From Rostrohypoxylon terebratum (lineage: Eukaryota > Ascomycota > Sordariomycetes > Xylariales > Hypoxylaceae), in NCBI GenBank assembly GCA_022497145.1, contig MU385935.1:1-64000 (forward strand): DNA of 64,000 nt. The letters are read 5' to 3'. Below, in pieces: positions 48,571 through 58,419 of this stretch; position 1 is the stretch's first letter; the number at the start of each line of letters is the position of its first letter. The notes beneath the pieces are model-generated. The model worked only from the letters and a program-made list of their open reading frames with translations, was not told where the DNA came from and did not search any database. The translations under genes and the position numbers were made by a program.

Positions 48571-51128
48571 ATGTCGCATTCATTTGATCAAGAGTCTGAA
48601 GGCTATAACGAAGTCCGTCCGACATTCTACATTGGTCAACATGACTCCACAAGGTCAGAGACGTTGACAGACTTGCAATATGGCCAAGTTCTGAATGCTG
48701 GTGTAAGTGATCAGCTACCAAATTTTATATTACGATACTCACATGTCAGCAGTTCAGCTTCGTCACGACGCCGGTCACCAACGAGCATTTCCACGATCGT
48801 GTCTTGAATCTGTTCAAAGCTAGCCTGCTGATTGCAAAAAATAACGAGCAAGCTGGCACGCTTTCAGATCCTGTGATACCACCGTTGACCACTGAAGATA
48901 CTAGCCTTTTCCCCGGAACCTACACAAGTGGACTTGTTGCCTATTCCAGCCCCTGGATTGACTTATGCTCTCCTAACCATGTCATCTCTAGTATTTCCAG
49001 ACAGGTCCTGAATTTGGAAATTTCTTATGCAAATTTCTGTGGTGTCAGGAGCATCATAGTTCCTGGGCCTAGGCAGGACTCCATCAAGACTGGAAATGGC
49101 CAGGGCATTGCGCAATATGCTCGAGCTATCCATGAAGCCTTCTCTATCGGAACACGAGTCAGCATCATCATCCACATACCCATGTATCGTGAGCCAATCC
49201 TAGAAGAAAAGGTGCCGCTCTTGTCACTATTCGATGAAAAGACCAGTGAAACACCTTCTCAACAGGAGGAGATCGATATCTTCAGTTCCTGGGATTCTTG
49301 GCATGTAATCCGTACGGTTTGTGGATATGATGCTAGACTTTTCGTTGGTATGCGCCTCGCAACACTGTTGATCTCACAATGCTAACTCGGATACTAAGCT
49401 CTCAAAATTCCATGCGTGCTCCCAGAAGTGGAACTCCAGACGAGATGGTTCTCCGAACCTCTCCAATATCTGACATTCAGCCCTTCCACATTCCGAACTA
49501 ACAAAGCCGGTCACCCTTCCCTTAGTCGCTATCACCAAGACATGATCTTCACCTACATGCGTCTGAAGAACGCGCCGTACTTCCTCCTTTGCGATGTTGG
49601 CCCAGAGATACAGGCCGACACCAACCCCCAGCAGATAACGAGTGCAGATTTCCCGACCCTGACCGAAGCTGCCGCACAGCACAGTTCGAGTAGCAGCAGC
49701 GCTAGCACCTTCCAAGGCCAGAACAGCTACTCGGCCTACCTCAGACACCTCGAGAGAAAACAGGAGCCTCTGAGCGACCTGGAGCAGACCACCCTGACTA
49801 ACTTTCAGGACTGGCTGCAGTCGCCGTTACAGCCTCTCTCAGACAATCTCGAGTCCGTCACATACGAAGTCTTCGAGGGCGATCCCGTGAAGTACTTCCA
49901 ATATGAGATGGCCATCGCTGCCGCACTCAGGGAGTGGGACACCCTAGGAAAACCCAAATCCGGACCTCAAGGCGAAGTCGTCATCGCAGTCGCAGGCTCT
50001 GGTCGAGGTCCCCTCGTCACACGCGCCCTGCGGGCTAGCGAATCCACCGATGTCCCCGTCCGCGTGTGGGCCGTAGAAAAGAACCCGAACGCGTACGTGT
50101 ACCTACTTCGACAGAACCAGCGGGAATGGAACGGCCGCGTCACGGTGGTGAAAACAGACATGCGAGCGTGGAAAGGCCCGCTCCTCTCCCCTTCCCCCGA
50201 TTCCCCCGCCACACCTGTCTACGGCAAGGTAGATATCCTCGTCTCCGAGCTCCTCGGTTCCTTCGGCGACAACGAGCTCAGCCCTGAGTGTCTCGACGGC
50301 ATCCAGCATGTGCTAGCCCCCGGGTCCGGTATCTCGATCCCGGCAAGCTACACCGCGCACGCGACCCCGATTTCCTCGCCCCGCATCCACGCGGATATCC
50401 GCCAGCGCGTGGAGACGGCTGATGCCAACGCGTTCGACACGCCGTGGGTTGTGCGCTTGTTCGCAATCGATTACGTCGCTGCGAAAGGCGTGCCCGATCA
50501 CCCGCGCTTCCAGCAGGCGTGGGAGTTCGCGCACCCGCTGCCGAAAGCGACGATGGACGCCGTGGAGGCCCGACGCGCGGGCGGCGTTGCCGGAGGTGGT
50601 GGGGGAAGCATGGCTGGTGCCGTTGGCGCTAATGATCACAACACACGACATTGTTGTATGACCTTTGTGTGTCGCAGTCGCGGCGTCGTACACGGGCTCG
50701 CGGGATACTTCGAGGCGGTATTGTACGAGTCGAAGACGGGAAAGAGCGCAGCGGTCGAGGGCGAGAGTGAGGGTGAGATCGAGGAAGGCAGGGGGATGGT
50801 GGATGGGAAGGTCGAGTTGAGCACGTTGCCGGATTTGATACAGAGGAAGAGCAAGGATATGATCTCTTGGTTTCCGATTTTCTTTCCGCTAAAGGCACGT
50901 TGATACTATCATCCTGTCAATTGTTTCTTTGCTAATATATCGTTCTAGGAGCCGCTCTACTTCCCACCGGACACCGAGTTAGAGGTCAGCATGTGGCGGC
51001 AGACGGACGACGCGAAGGTGTGGTACGAGTGGATGGTCGAGGCATTCATGTGGGTTGGGCCGACGCAGAGGGTCAAGGTTGGGGGATCGGGCCTATGCAG
51101 TAGCCGCAAGGTGGCTTGCCTTCTGTGA
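48571..51128 (+). CDS. prmt5: Protein arginine methyltransferase 5 (Skb1/Hsl7 family)
   Basis: Four exons: 48571-48702, 48750-49347, 49426-50894 and 50949-51128; 792 aa if the first of two tandem acceptors is used. PRMT5 symmetrically dimethylates arginines of Sm proteins and histones. The N-terminal TIM-barrel region includes PWIDLCSPN and YARAIHEAFSIGTRVSIIIH. The SAM-binding motif is VVIAVAGSGRGPLVTRALR (about residue 427), then VWAVEKNPNA. The PRMT5-type double-E loop SELLGSFGDNELSPECLD is near 517. The C-terminal beta barrel includes MISWFPIFFPLK|EPLYFPP. That junction needs a GC-AG intron (AAG|GCACGT...TTCTAG|GAG); no GT donor nearby keeps frame. A NAGNAG acceptor (tcagcag) ends intron 1, so a Gln may be optional. 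A Ser-rich insertion lies at about 49690-49710. The gene is convergent with SmF, one of the complexes whose members it modifies. Confidence 0.94.
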
Positions 51129-51568
51129 TACAAGATCTTACTAAACTAAGGTAAGGTAAGGTAAGGTAAGGGGAACATGACAAAAAAGTTCACAGGCAAG
51201 ATAGGGACGAGGTTGGGGAAAAGCATTTGCATTTTTTAGGGGCTGGGCTGTCCTTAGTAGACGGGCTAGTTCCTTCCCCGTGTTGCCCTTCTCAGCGCCA
51301 CTGAGTTGGCGATTGAGCTATTCCGTTTCGCGATGAATATCAAGAGAATTACCATGGTCAACCAACAACGAAAATGCCCATCCCATTCTGTTTGTCGGTC
51401 GGGTAGTAGGTCGCGTGCATTCGTCGTGTTTTGTCCCAGGGCCATTGAGGCCTACCCGTCATCGTAAACCTGTATACCATATCCCGCCTTGCTCATGGCT
51501 TCAAGGCTGTGCTTCGTTTAGGGGTATCTATTACCTGCCACTTTGTCGGATTCGATCCTAGCTCTAGC
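51129..51568. other. Convergent 3' intergenic region
   Basis: About 440 nt between the stop codons of PRMT5 (+) and SmF (-). It contains the AAGGT microsatellite just after the PRMT5 stop. No gene was seen. Confidence 0.65.
51148..51171. repeat. AAGGT microsatellite
   Basis: Four perfect copies of the AAGGT unit plus a partial copy, about 20 nt after the PRMT5 stop codon. Confidence 0.9.
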
Positions 51569-52075
51569 TTATCCGCCCATCTTGACATCCCCATTCTCGC
51601 CTTGGTCAGCAGCTTTAATCCATAATACGTTATTGCATCTGTGAGTTGTGAGTTGCCATATTAGCTGACTGTCCCAAGTAAACAAGTCCTCCCTCTGCTT
51701 ATTTCTCATGTGTAGATGGGTAGATGGGTATATGTAGGAAACGCACCGGATCAAAATCTGTCCCAGGTCGCTCGTGAACTTCTGGTCGATGAACTCTTGG
51801 GCGTTGGTAAGTTGGATGTTCATGTAACTGTCGGAACTAACGAGCCGGCCACGGTATTCAGTTTCACCCCACTTCAGTCGGACGACGATGTCTTTGTTAA
51901 CTCTATACTTTTGTCAATTCCATGTTCGTGGCAAGCAAAGATTCGCGTAGGGAAAACGAACAGTTCTTGCAGCATAGGCCGCGGGTTCACAGGAACGAAC
52001 TAAATTTTTTTTGTCAGCATACAATGACGAGAAAGGTGAAATGTGAAATTGATAGAGTATGAAACTTACACTCAT
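51569..52075 (-). CDS. smf1: Small nuclear ribonucleoprotein F (SmF)
   Basis: Four exons (complement): 52070-52075, 51962-51999, 51747-51902 and 51569-51638; 89 aa (yeast SmF has 86). SmF is part of the heptameric Sm ring on U1, U2, U4 and U5 snRNAs. The spliced N-terminus is MSFVPVNPRPMLQEL. The Sm1 motif is VRLKWGETEYRGRLVSSDSY and MNIQLTNAQEF follows. The Sm2 motif spans the last junction (LIR|CNNVLWI). The first coding exon is only six nucleotides, ATG AGT, before a GTAAGT donor. Introns are 70, 59 and 108 nt. The second has a GTTCGT donor and TATAG acceptor, giving ELVNKDIVV. The C-terminus is a short tail ending in GDVKMGG. Confidence 0.94.
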
Positions 52076-52444
52076 GGTAGATGGGGATGATGAGGTTTCG
52101 TGAGGAATTGAAGTTGTTTTTCTGTCGCGGCAAGCTTCGACAATAACAGCTTCAAAAGTTCAAGGCTAAGGGCCTGAAGGCTACTGCACCTTCAATTTTT
52201 AGGCTTTGACCCTTGAATCTTATAAATAATCTGATTGGTCGTTGAAACTTGCAACAAACACGTATTCATGTAAGGGGTGTTTCGCTTTTAGAATTCTGCC
52301 CCGCTCCAGCCCAAGATCCCATGTAATAGATTGAGTGATTCAGATTTTTTTTGATCGCTTATGATCAGGTATATTGGCTTGATTCATATAGATCAGGATA
52401 TCGAGAGTTGAAAGGAAGTTTCTTATTCATATCAATATCATAAA
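52076..52444. other. Intergenic between SmF and the CZIB gene
   Basis: About 370 nt holding the SmF promoter and the 3' end of the CZIB-like gene. Nothing else was seen. Confidence 0.65.
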
Positions 52445-53182
52445 TCAAGCTCTCTTAATATCCCAACTCAGGTCCTTGATGCTAACTTCGTCATTGGCCT
52501 TCTCATCGTACTCATACCATTCCCCTTCTTGTAAATCAACGCCCTCAAATTTGGTTCCGGACTCTATGCCATCCGCTAACCACTCACCCTGAGTCATGAT
52601 TTAAGGTTAGTTTCAAAGTGGACTCGGGAAAGGGAATATAATTGATATACTTCACTTACCTCGGGAGTAAAAGATGTGAACTCCAAGCCTCGACAGTCAA
52701 ACTCGATGACCGTCTGTAGTTTCGGAGGTTCGCCTTGTTCATATGGCTTTGGTGCGGTCTTGATGGAACAAGAAGATTCTCGCTATGCACCCAAGCTGAT
52801 ATAAGTATGCCATCACGCCATTTCTCTATCCTCAGTCACTCCGCGAACGAACCTTGCAATTCTTGCACTTCCAAACGAAATTCGCTTCCCCTCTACTGCC
52901 ACTCAATTCATTGGTTTCCTAAGAGTATATTAATGGCTGTAGTCGCCCCCTATTCACACCACTAATCTGTCCTTACAAATCTACTGACGGCAACGGGGTT
53001 TCCGTGCGTTTCTCGGCATGAGGTGCACTGGACTGTGAAGGTATACCAGAAAGGGCTCTCGGCGGTATCCTTCGGCCTGAGATTGGTAACCCTACGGAGC
53101 CATTCCAGTTAACCGAGTCAAAAAGATATATATTCATCACCACTCACCCGTTTAATTCTGCTGTCAGCGTAAGCGCATACAT
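52445..53182 (-). CDS. CXXC zinc-binding protein (DUF866/UPF0587, CZIB-like)
   Basis: Five exons (complement): 53148-53182, 52977-53091, 52853-52918, 52660-52782 and 52445-52588; 160 aa, the same length as human CZIB (C1orf123). The protein starts MYALTLTAELNGVTNLRP. Two CXXC pairs, CTSC (in FTVQCTSCRETH) and CKNC (in FVWKCKNCKRESS), are the family zinc ligands. Conserved segments include VIEFDCRGLEFTSFTPEGEW and the C-terminal VSIKDLSWDIKRA. The biochemical role of the family is poorly known, and it is probably cytosolic. Introns of 56, 58, 70 and 71 nt all have clean GT and AG ends. The gene is divergent from the PPR-like gene, with 467 nt between starts. Confidence 0.93.
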
Positions 53183-53649
53183 GTTGGGCTCTCAGGCTCT
53201 TCGCTCTTGGATTATGAGATTATAGGATGAAGGAAGATGGATTCAATATCCCGAGGGATCTTATAGATCTATATGCATATAATAGTGTCTTGATTTCCTT
53301 AATTCACCAGAGTACAGCGTATACCTAATTATCGGAGTACCTATACCAAAATATGCATCTATGAATGATCACTGGAAAAATACGTACTAAAATACGTCAG
53401 AGCGGGACAACCTCAAGAAAGCAAGAAAACAGCTCATACCCACTAATTATTAAACTATCTTACCTAATATTCGGCAACTTCCTGAATCGCGATATCGAAC
53501 GATAAAAAACCGATAAAAATGCCCAGCGACCAATTCCTCATTTTGATTTTTGAAGACGAAACTTCCGAAGCGTGAGGCGTGGGCAGCACTCATAGAAGCC
53601 CCATAATCGCCAATTGAGGTACCATCTGTCTAGATGGCATGCCTCAGGT
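53183..53649. other. Divergent promoter region, CZIB / PPR-like gene
   Basis: This 467-nt spacer lies between two divergent start codons. No specific motif was recognised. Confidence 0.6.
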
Positions 53650-56166
53650 ATGAATTCGATATGGTCAAGGGCCGCACAAGCGCAGAAGTCATGCCGATGC
53701 CGATTATGTTATCATTCCGGCCACTTAATCGTGCGCCGATCCACGAATGCGGCGCAAAGACGAAAGGTTTCCGTTGCTGACATCTTTACTGCTTGCTACA
53801 CGACCATCCTCGGCACCGCGACCGTTATCGATGCGAAATGGAAAGAAGACAGGAAAAGGGATCTCGACGAAAAGTTAGAAAAGGCTAGAAACGCAGTGGG
53901 GAAGTTAGGTGTCCAAGAGTCTGCGGGTCAACAAGTTGATCAGACCCGTTACCCCGACGAGATAGCCGCGAGTTATGAACAACACGACAATCATGGGTTG
54001 ACTTCTATAGCTCCTATCTCTTCCCATATCCTACCACAAGAATTGGTAGCTCTGTGTAAAATTTCTCGTCGGCCGTTGTCATACTCGTCGTGGCTGCAAA
54101 CCCAACTAGATTGGGTACAAATCGAAGCCGCGATCGTGGAAGAAGAACAAGATCCGCAATACATACTCAGAGAACCGAGATCTAGTCAGCAGCTAGACAT
54201 GACAGCATCCACAGTTATAGGGCTTGTAAATCAACTTATATGGCGGAACCAAACGAACGAAAGCCCCCGGAGCCAAGATGTCACGGAAACGCAAGGGGAA
54301 GATACCAACCAAGTAAATGAGTTTTTGATTGAGCTCCGAGATACGCTACGGACGTCACATTACCCGAGCTACCGCCATCCGTATATAGATGTCGATGACA
54401 CGGCGAGGAATCGATTTCTTCTCGGAGAATCGATACGGCGCATTTTCAACCGGGCTGCCGCTTCTTCGGAAATCGTAGCCAAGATATCTTTCAATCTCTT
54501 GACCTCTAGTGCGCCACCGAGCATCCATACATATAATACTCTCATTGCCGGCTTCAATCGGATCCAACGTCCCGATCTGGCCCAGGCAGTCATCGACTCC
54601 TATCTCTACCGGACAACATGGCCTGCCACCCAGCAGACTATCGTGTGCTTACTTAACCATTATCGGGCAACCAATCAAAGGGAAGGCCGGCGAGATATTA
54701 TACAGCGAATGCGAGGCGTTAGAGAGGATGGTCTACATTACCGAATCATTAATAAAGAGGCCATCTACACACGCAGGTGGTTGATATGGGCCGAAAAAAA
54801 CTGTGCTTCACGAAAAAGTGCATTCGTGGAACGGGCGAAAAGGAATGATGCTGTATTCGACAGTCTTATCAAGGGTTACCTTCATCGCGGGGAACTCGGC
54901 AATGCTAGCATGGCCTTGGTCGCATGCATACGCGTTGGAGGCTTCGTCCCCGTCCTAACGCTCCAAGAAATCTTTAGTGCTTGTCTAGCAGCAGTCGATT
55001 ACGCAGCAACGAGAAAGTTGGTTCGAGGTTTCGTGAAGAATATAAGAAAGTTCATGGCCATTATCAAGCGAATCATTCAGGAGGAGCCAGTCTCGACATC
55101 TCGTCAAATAGTTGCAAGTGTTTCTCGTTTATTTGATATATGCTGGTTTCCAGATATAAACATTTTTGGGCCCATCGCTGGGACATACGTTCGAACACAA
55201 AGTCGACTCAGGTCCACCTTAACCAGGGTTCAGTTCGAACTCGAAATAAAAGAGACGGCAGATTTATATACAGCTACACTAAAAGGAATCAACTCCACTG
55301 ACCAGCTGATCAATCGGCTCGAGAGAACGATGGTCGCCATAGAGTCTGCTCAACGCAGTAGACGGAAGGTTTTAGAACCGCTCACCAACTTCGCCAGTGT
55401 TGCTAAAATCCTTTCCATTGATGAAAGGTGTCAGGATATGGAACCGAAAATCAAGCTCATGGCGAGTCTAGTAAACGCCGCTATCCTCAAATCCAGGACA
55501 GGCTACGACTTCGACCTGGCCGGACTCCTCACATCAAAAAGACCTTTGACTCTAAGCGGTCGCCAACAAGTCAGACGTAAGTCGATCATCAATGCTCTCC
55601 AAGCCATCCAGATCTATGAAGGTCCGATGACGCAAGGGGATATACGAGCACAGCTTCTTCGAAGTTTACCCGACCAAGCGCTAGCAAGAAGGCTGGAGAA
55701 CTCTGGAGATGCAGACAACCTATCTATATTCGCCCTCACGAGCCTTTACTCTCCGAAGCTAGGTACCCCGAAAATACGAGCATATAATCACAGCGAGTCC
55801 TTCAGGAAACTGGAGCGAGAGTTCACCGACACCGTAGATACGGCCAAGGCGACTCTATTTGCACACCTCATCGGTGGATTTCAGAGTAAGCTCAGGTACT
55901 GGTACCCGGACTGGAGCAAGATGCCTCTTTCCAAACTCGTGGAATATCACATGCGACACGGCATCTGCAAAGTGCGCCAGGCTTGCAAGGTTATAAATCC
56001 AAAGCAAACAGAGCTTGCTGGATCACGCGACCAACAAAACCCCGCAATGGGAACCAGTGAGGACTTATCTGCGGCTCTAGGAAACGCATACGATACAAAT
56101 GGCATCGTTCCAAGAGGGCATGCAACAAACCACGCAGGTTTCGAGAGGGGTGCTGCATTTAACTGA
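53650..56166 (+). CDS. Mitochondrial pentatricopeptide-repeat-like protein
   Basis: Single exon, 838 aa from the ATG at 53650; the frame is open upstream to 53614 but without an ATG. The N-terminus MNSIWSRAAQAQKSCRCRLC and the following RRSTNAAQRRK are rich in Arg, Ser and Ala and almost free of acid residues, as in mitochondrial presequences. A conserved Pezizomycotina-type segment ADIFTACYTTILGTATVIDAK comes next, followed by a basic coiled segment (KWKEDRKRDLDEKLEKAR). PPR-like helical pairs follow, the clearest being IHTYNTLIAGFNRIQRPDLA and AVFDSLIKGYLHRGELGNAS. Such proteins usually bind mitochondrial transcripts for processing or translation; the target cannot be inferred. The gene has no introns. 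The C-terminal 60 residues are low in conserved features. Confidence 0.8.
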   Translation: MNSIWSRAAQAQKSCRCRLCYHSGHLIVRRSTNAAQRRKVSVADIFTACYTTILGTATVIDAKWKEDRKRDLDEKLEKARNAVGKLGVQESAGQQVDQTRYPDEIAASYEQHDNHGLTSIAPISSHILPQELVALCKISRRPLSYSSWLQTQLDWVQIEAAIVEEEQDPQYILREPRSSQQLDMTASTVIGLVNQLIWRNQTNESPRSQDVTETQGEDTNQVNEFLIELRDTLRTSHYPSYRHPYIDVDDTARNRFLLGESIRRIFNRAAASSEIVAKISFNLLTSSAPPSIHTYNTLIAGFNRIQRPDLAQAVIDSYLYRTTWPATQQTIVCLLNHYRATNQREGRRDIIQRMRGVREDGLHYRIINKEAIYTRRWLIWAEKNCASRKSAFVERAKRNDAVFDSLIKGYLHRGELGNASMALVACIRVGGFVPVLTLQEIFSACLAAVDYAATRKLVRGFVKNIRKFMAIIKRIIQEEPVSTSRQIVASVSRLFDICWFPDINIFGPIAGTYVRTQSRLRSTLTRVQFELEIKETADLYTATLKGINSTDQLINRLERTMVAIESAQRSRRKVLEPLTNFASVAKILSIDERCQDMEPKIKLMASLVNAAILKSRTGYDFDLAGLLTSKRPLTLSGRQQVRRKSIINALQAIQIYEGPMTQGDIRAQLLRSLPDQALARRLENSGDADNLSIFALTSLYSPKLGTPKIRAYNHSESFRKLEREFTDTVDTAKATLFAHLIGGFQSKLRYWYPDWSKMPLSKLVEYHMRHGICKVRQACKVINPKQTELAGSRDQQNPAMGTSEDLSAALGNAYDTNGIVPRGHATNHAGFERGAAFN

Positions 56167-58419
56167 CCGACCAGAGAGCGCTTTTCGACGGGTCCACCCG
56201 GGTTGCGTGACGGGGGATTCACCTCTGTCCTTGGGGGAGTTGGGATGAGGATCCAAGCACTACAAGTTGTGGGGAGGGAATGAGGTATGCCCTGCAGGAG
56301 AAAGGAGAGCTTAATTGGATCTGGAGAAGCTTGGCATAGTAATTGAAACCAAGCCTCTACCCCCCCCTGTATATACATATAAAATACCATACCATATACA
56401 TAAAATTACTTACATATTACTTCGTACATTGGTTTTGAACTCATCGTTAGCCGATTTCAAAGTATTCGGATGCGCCATGGTAGCGACCATGCAGTTTCTA
56501 TCCCGACACCGGCCGTTAGCTGACAGACCGTTTGAGATATGACTATGGTATGTACGGGCACGTCTAAAGATTACGGGGCTGTTAGCTTAACTTTGGCTAT
56601 AATATGTCGCTTTGGTTTCGTGCGTGATATTTTGCTATCTATCGTGACTAGGTGGCAGGGTGGTTAGCTAAGATAGGTGAGGTCTGGTTGGTTACGTGCG
56701 TAAGCCGGTGTGCGGGATTATAGTAAGATATATACCGACATGCCCGTGGACCTACATTAGGTATATATGTATGTAGATACGGCGTTTGAACGAGTATAAC
56801 GGCTTAAAAACAGGCTTAATAATAAGGTAAGATAAACATCGCATAATAACTAGGTACCTTACTAGGAGGTATGTACATTAGGTATGAAATAAGTGACAAG
56901 TGATAAGTGATACTACGACATTGCCGACATTGCCACATCTGGGGCTCCTCGTGGGTCTCGTCTTTGTCCTCGGACTTTTTAAGGGTTCAAGGTCTATTAT
57001 CAGGTATAGCAGGTCTTAGACAGCTGGCCTAGGCAGTTCTGATAAACGGAGATTGCAACGTGAGGAAACTCGATAGGATCGGTTTTTATGTCGGTCCAAC
57101 TTCGAGAAGAGATTATGTGGATCTGATGCTGAGTGGATAGAATATGTGTTACCGGTACCTACTATCCACTATCCACATGTGTGTGTAAATCAATTGATAT
57201 TTTTATAACAATGGGAAAAATCAAGGTCGTTTGACGTATGACAGATTCGAGCGGAGCCGAGGTGTCCGTGAAGGGGTGAAGGGGTGAAAGCGCGGTAAAG
57301 TCCTAAGCAAATAAGAGAGCAAAAGAGCCAGGTACAGGAAATACTTTCCTAAGTCTTAGTAGATTGTTAGAGTTCGCTAGCGGACGGGCGGGTCGAATGG
57401 GCGTCCTCGTAACCTATCCCGATTGGCCAATCATAGCTTAGAATCTACATCACGTCTCCCCACGGCAAGGATTTACTGGCCCATCAGATCCCATTAGACT
57501 TGTGAATCAACAAGGACCTTGAAAAAACTCGATGATTTAACCTCACCGCTCGGGAAGGTAGAAAAGCGGATCTTCAAAGGGCTACTATGTATTTTAGGGC
57601 TTACTGGGCCACTGCCGGTTTTGTGGTATCATACTAGTTTTTTTTTTACAAGATGGGACTATGGAGCTAACGCCTTAACTCTATGTACCCAGTACCTAGA
57701 AAGTTAAGGGTCTCAAGTCCTGAAGTTCTGAACCAAGCAAGAGCAATGGTGACTGCATTCTGCATATTCTATTGCATGTGCTTCTAAGCATCTCCCCAGA
57801 CTTAATCCTTGATCACTGCAATTCGGATACAGCTACACAGAGTGACACGCTTCCTGGTGTGGGTTAATGGTTCCGGATTCCTAATAACTGATTACTTAGA
57901 TATTTTAACTCTCTACCTACCCACTTCAACCCTCCCTACTTATTCAGAGGTCAGCTGTCCTCCATCCCATCTCTGAGTCTGATAGACATATCAATGGCTC
58001 CGGATATCTGCTACCGACAGCAACAAGAGGCACAGTCGACCGGCTATTCATGATATCCACCGGCCACATCATCATCGCCCGATCAACCTGAGTTATTAAT
58101 CGAAGTGGTCGTCGTTACGCTGATGCTGTAGATTTCAACTGTTTGCAAACCACCTGTCACACCTTCGGCGATTATTAGTAAAATAATTGGCCATAATCCT
58201 AAGCCGACGTAAGATATCCAATAACACAGTAGTAAATAACCTCAAACTAAACACAACATAGGTAGTACGTTAGTCACCTAAGCCAAGTCGCCTGTACAGC
58301 TCTGTTTGCTACGGGGCCAACGCCATTTAACCCACCGTCCGAATCTTATCCTGCTATATCAACTCGTCTTCTCTCCCACATACATATCCAAGAAAAAGAA
58401 AAGAATAGGAAAGGATACA
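56167..58419. other. Intergenic region upstream of gde1
   Basis: About 2.25 kb without a supported gene. The longest ORFs (60-75 codons) have no recognisable features. The last 100 nt before 58420 are purine-rich (AAGAAAAAGAAAAGAATAGG), likely part of the gde1 leader. Confidence 0.6.

Noticed and set aside
53614..53649. Upstream extension of the PPR-like ORF
   Set aside because: The frame is open but begins at TTG; the first ATG at 53650 gives a better presequence-like N-terminus.
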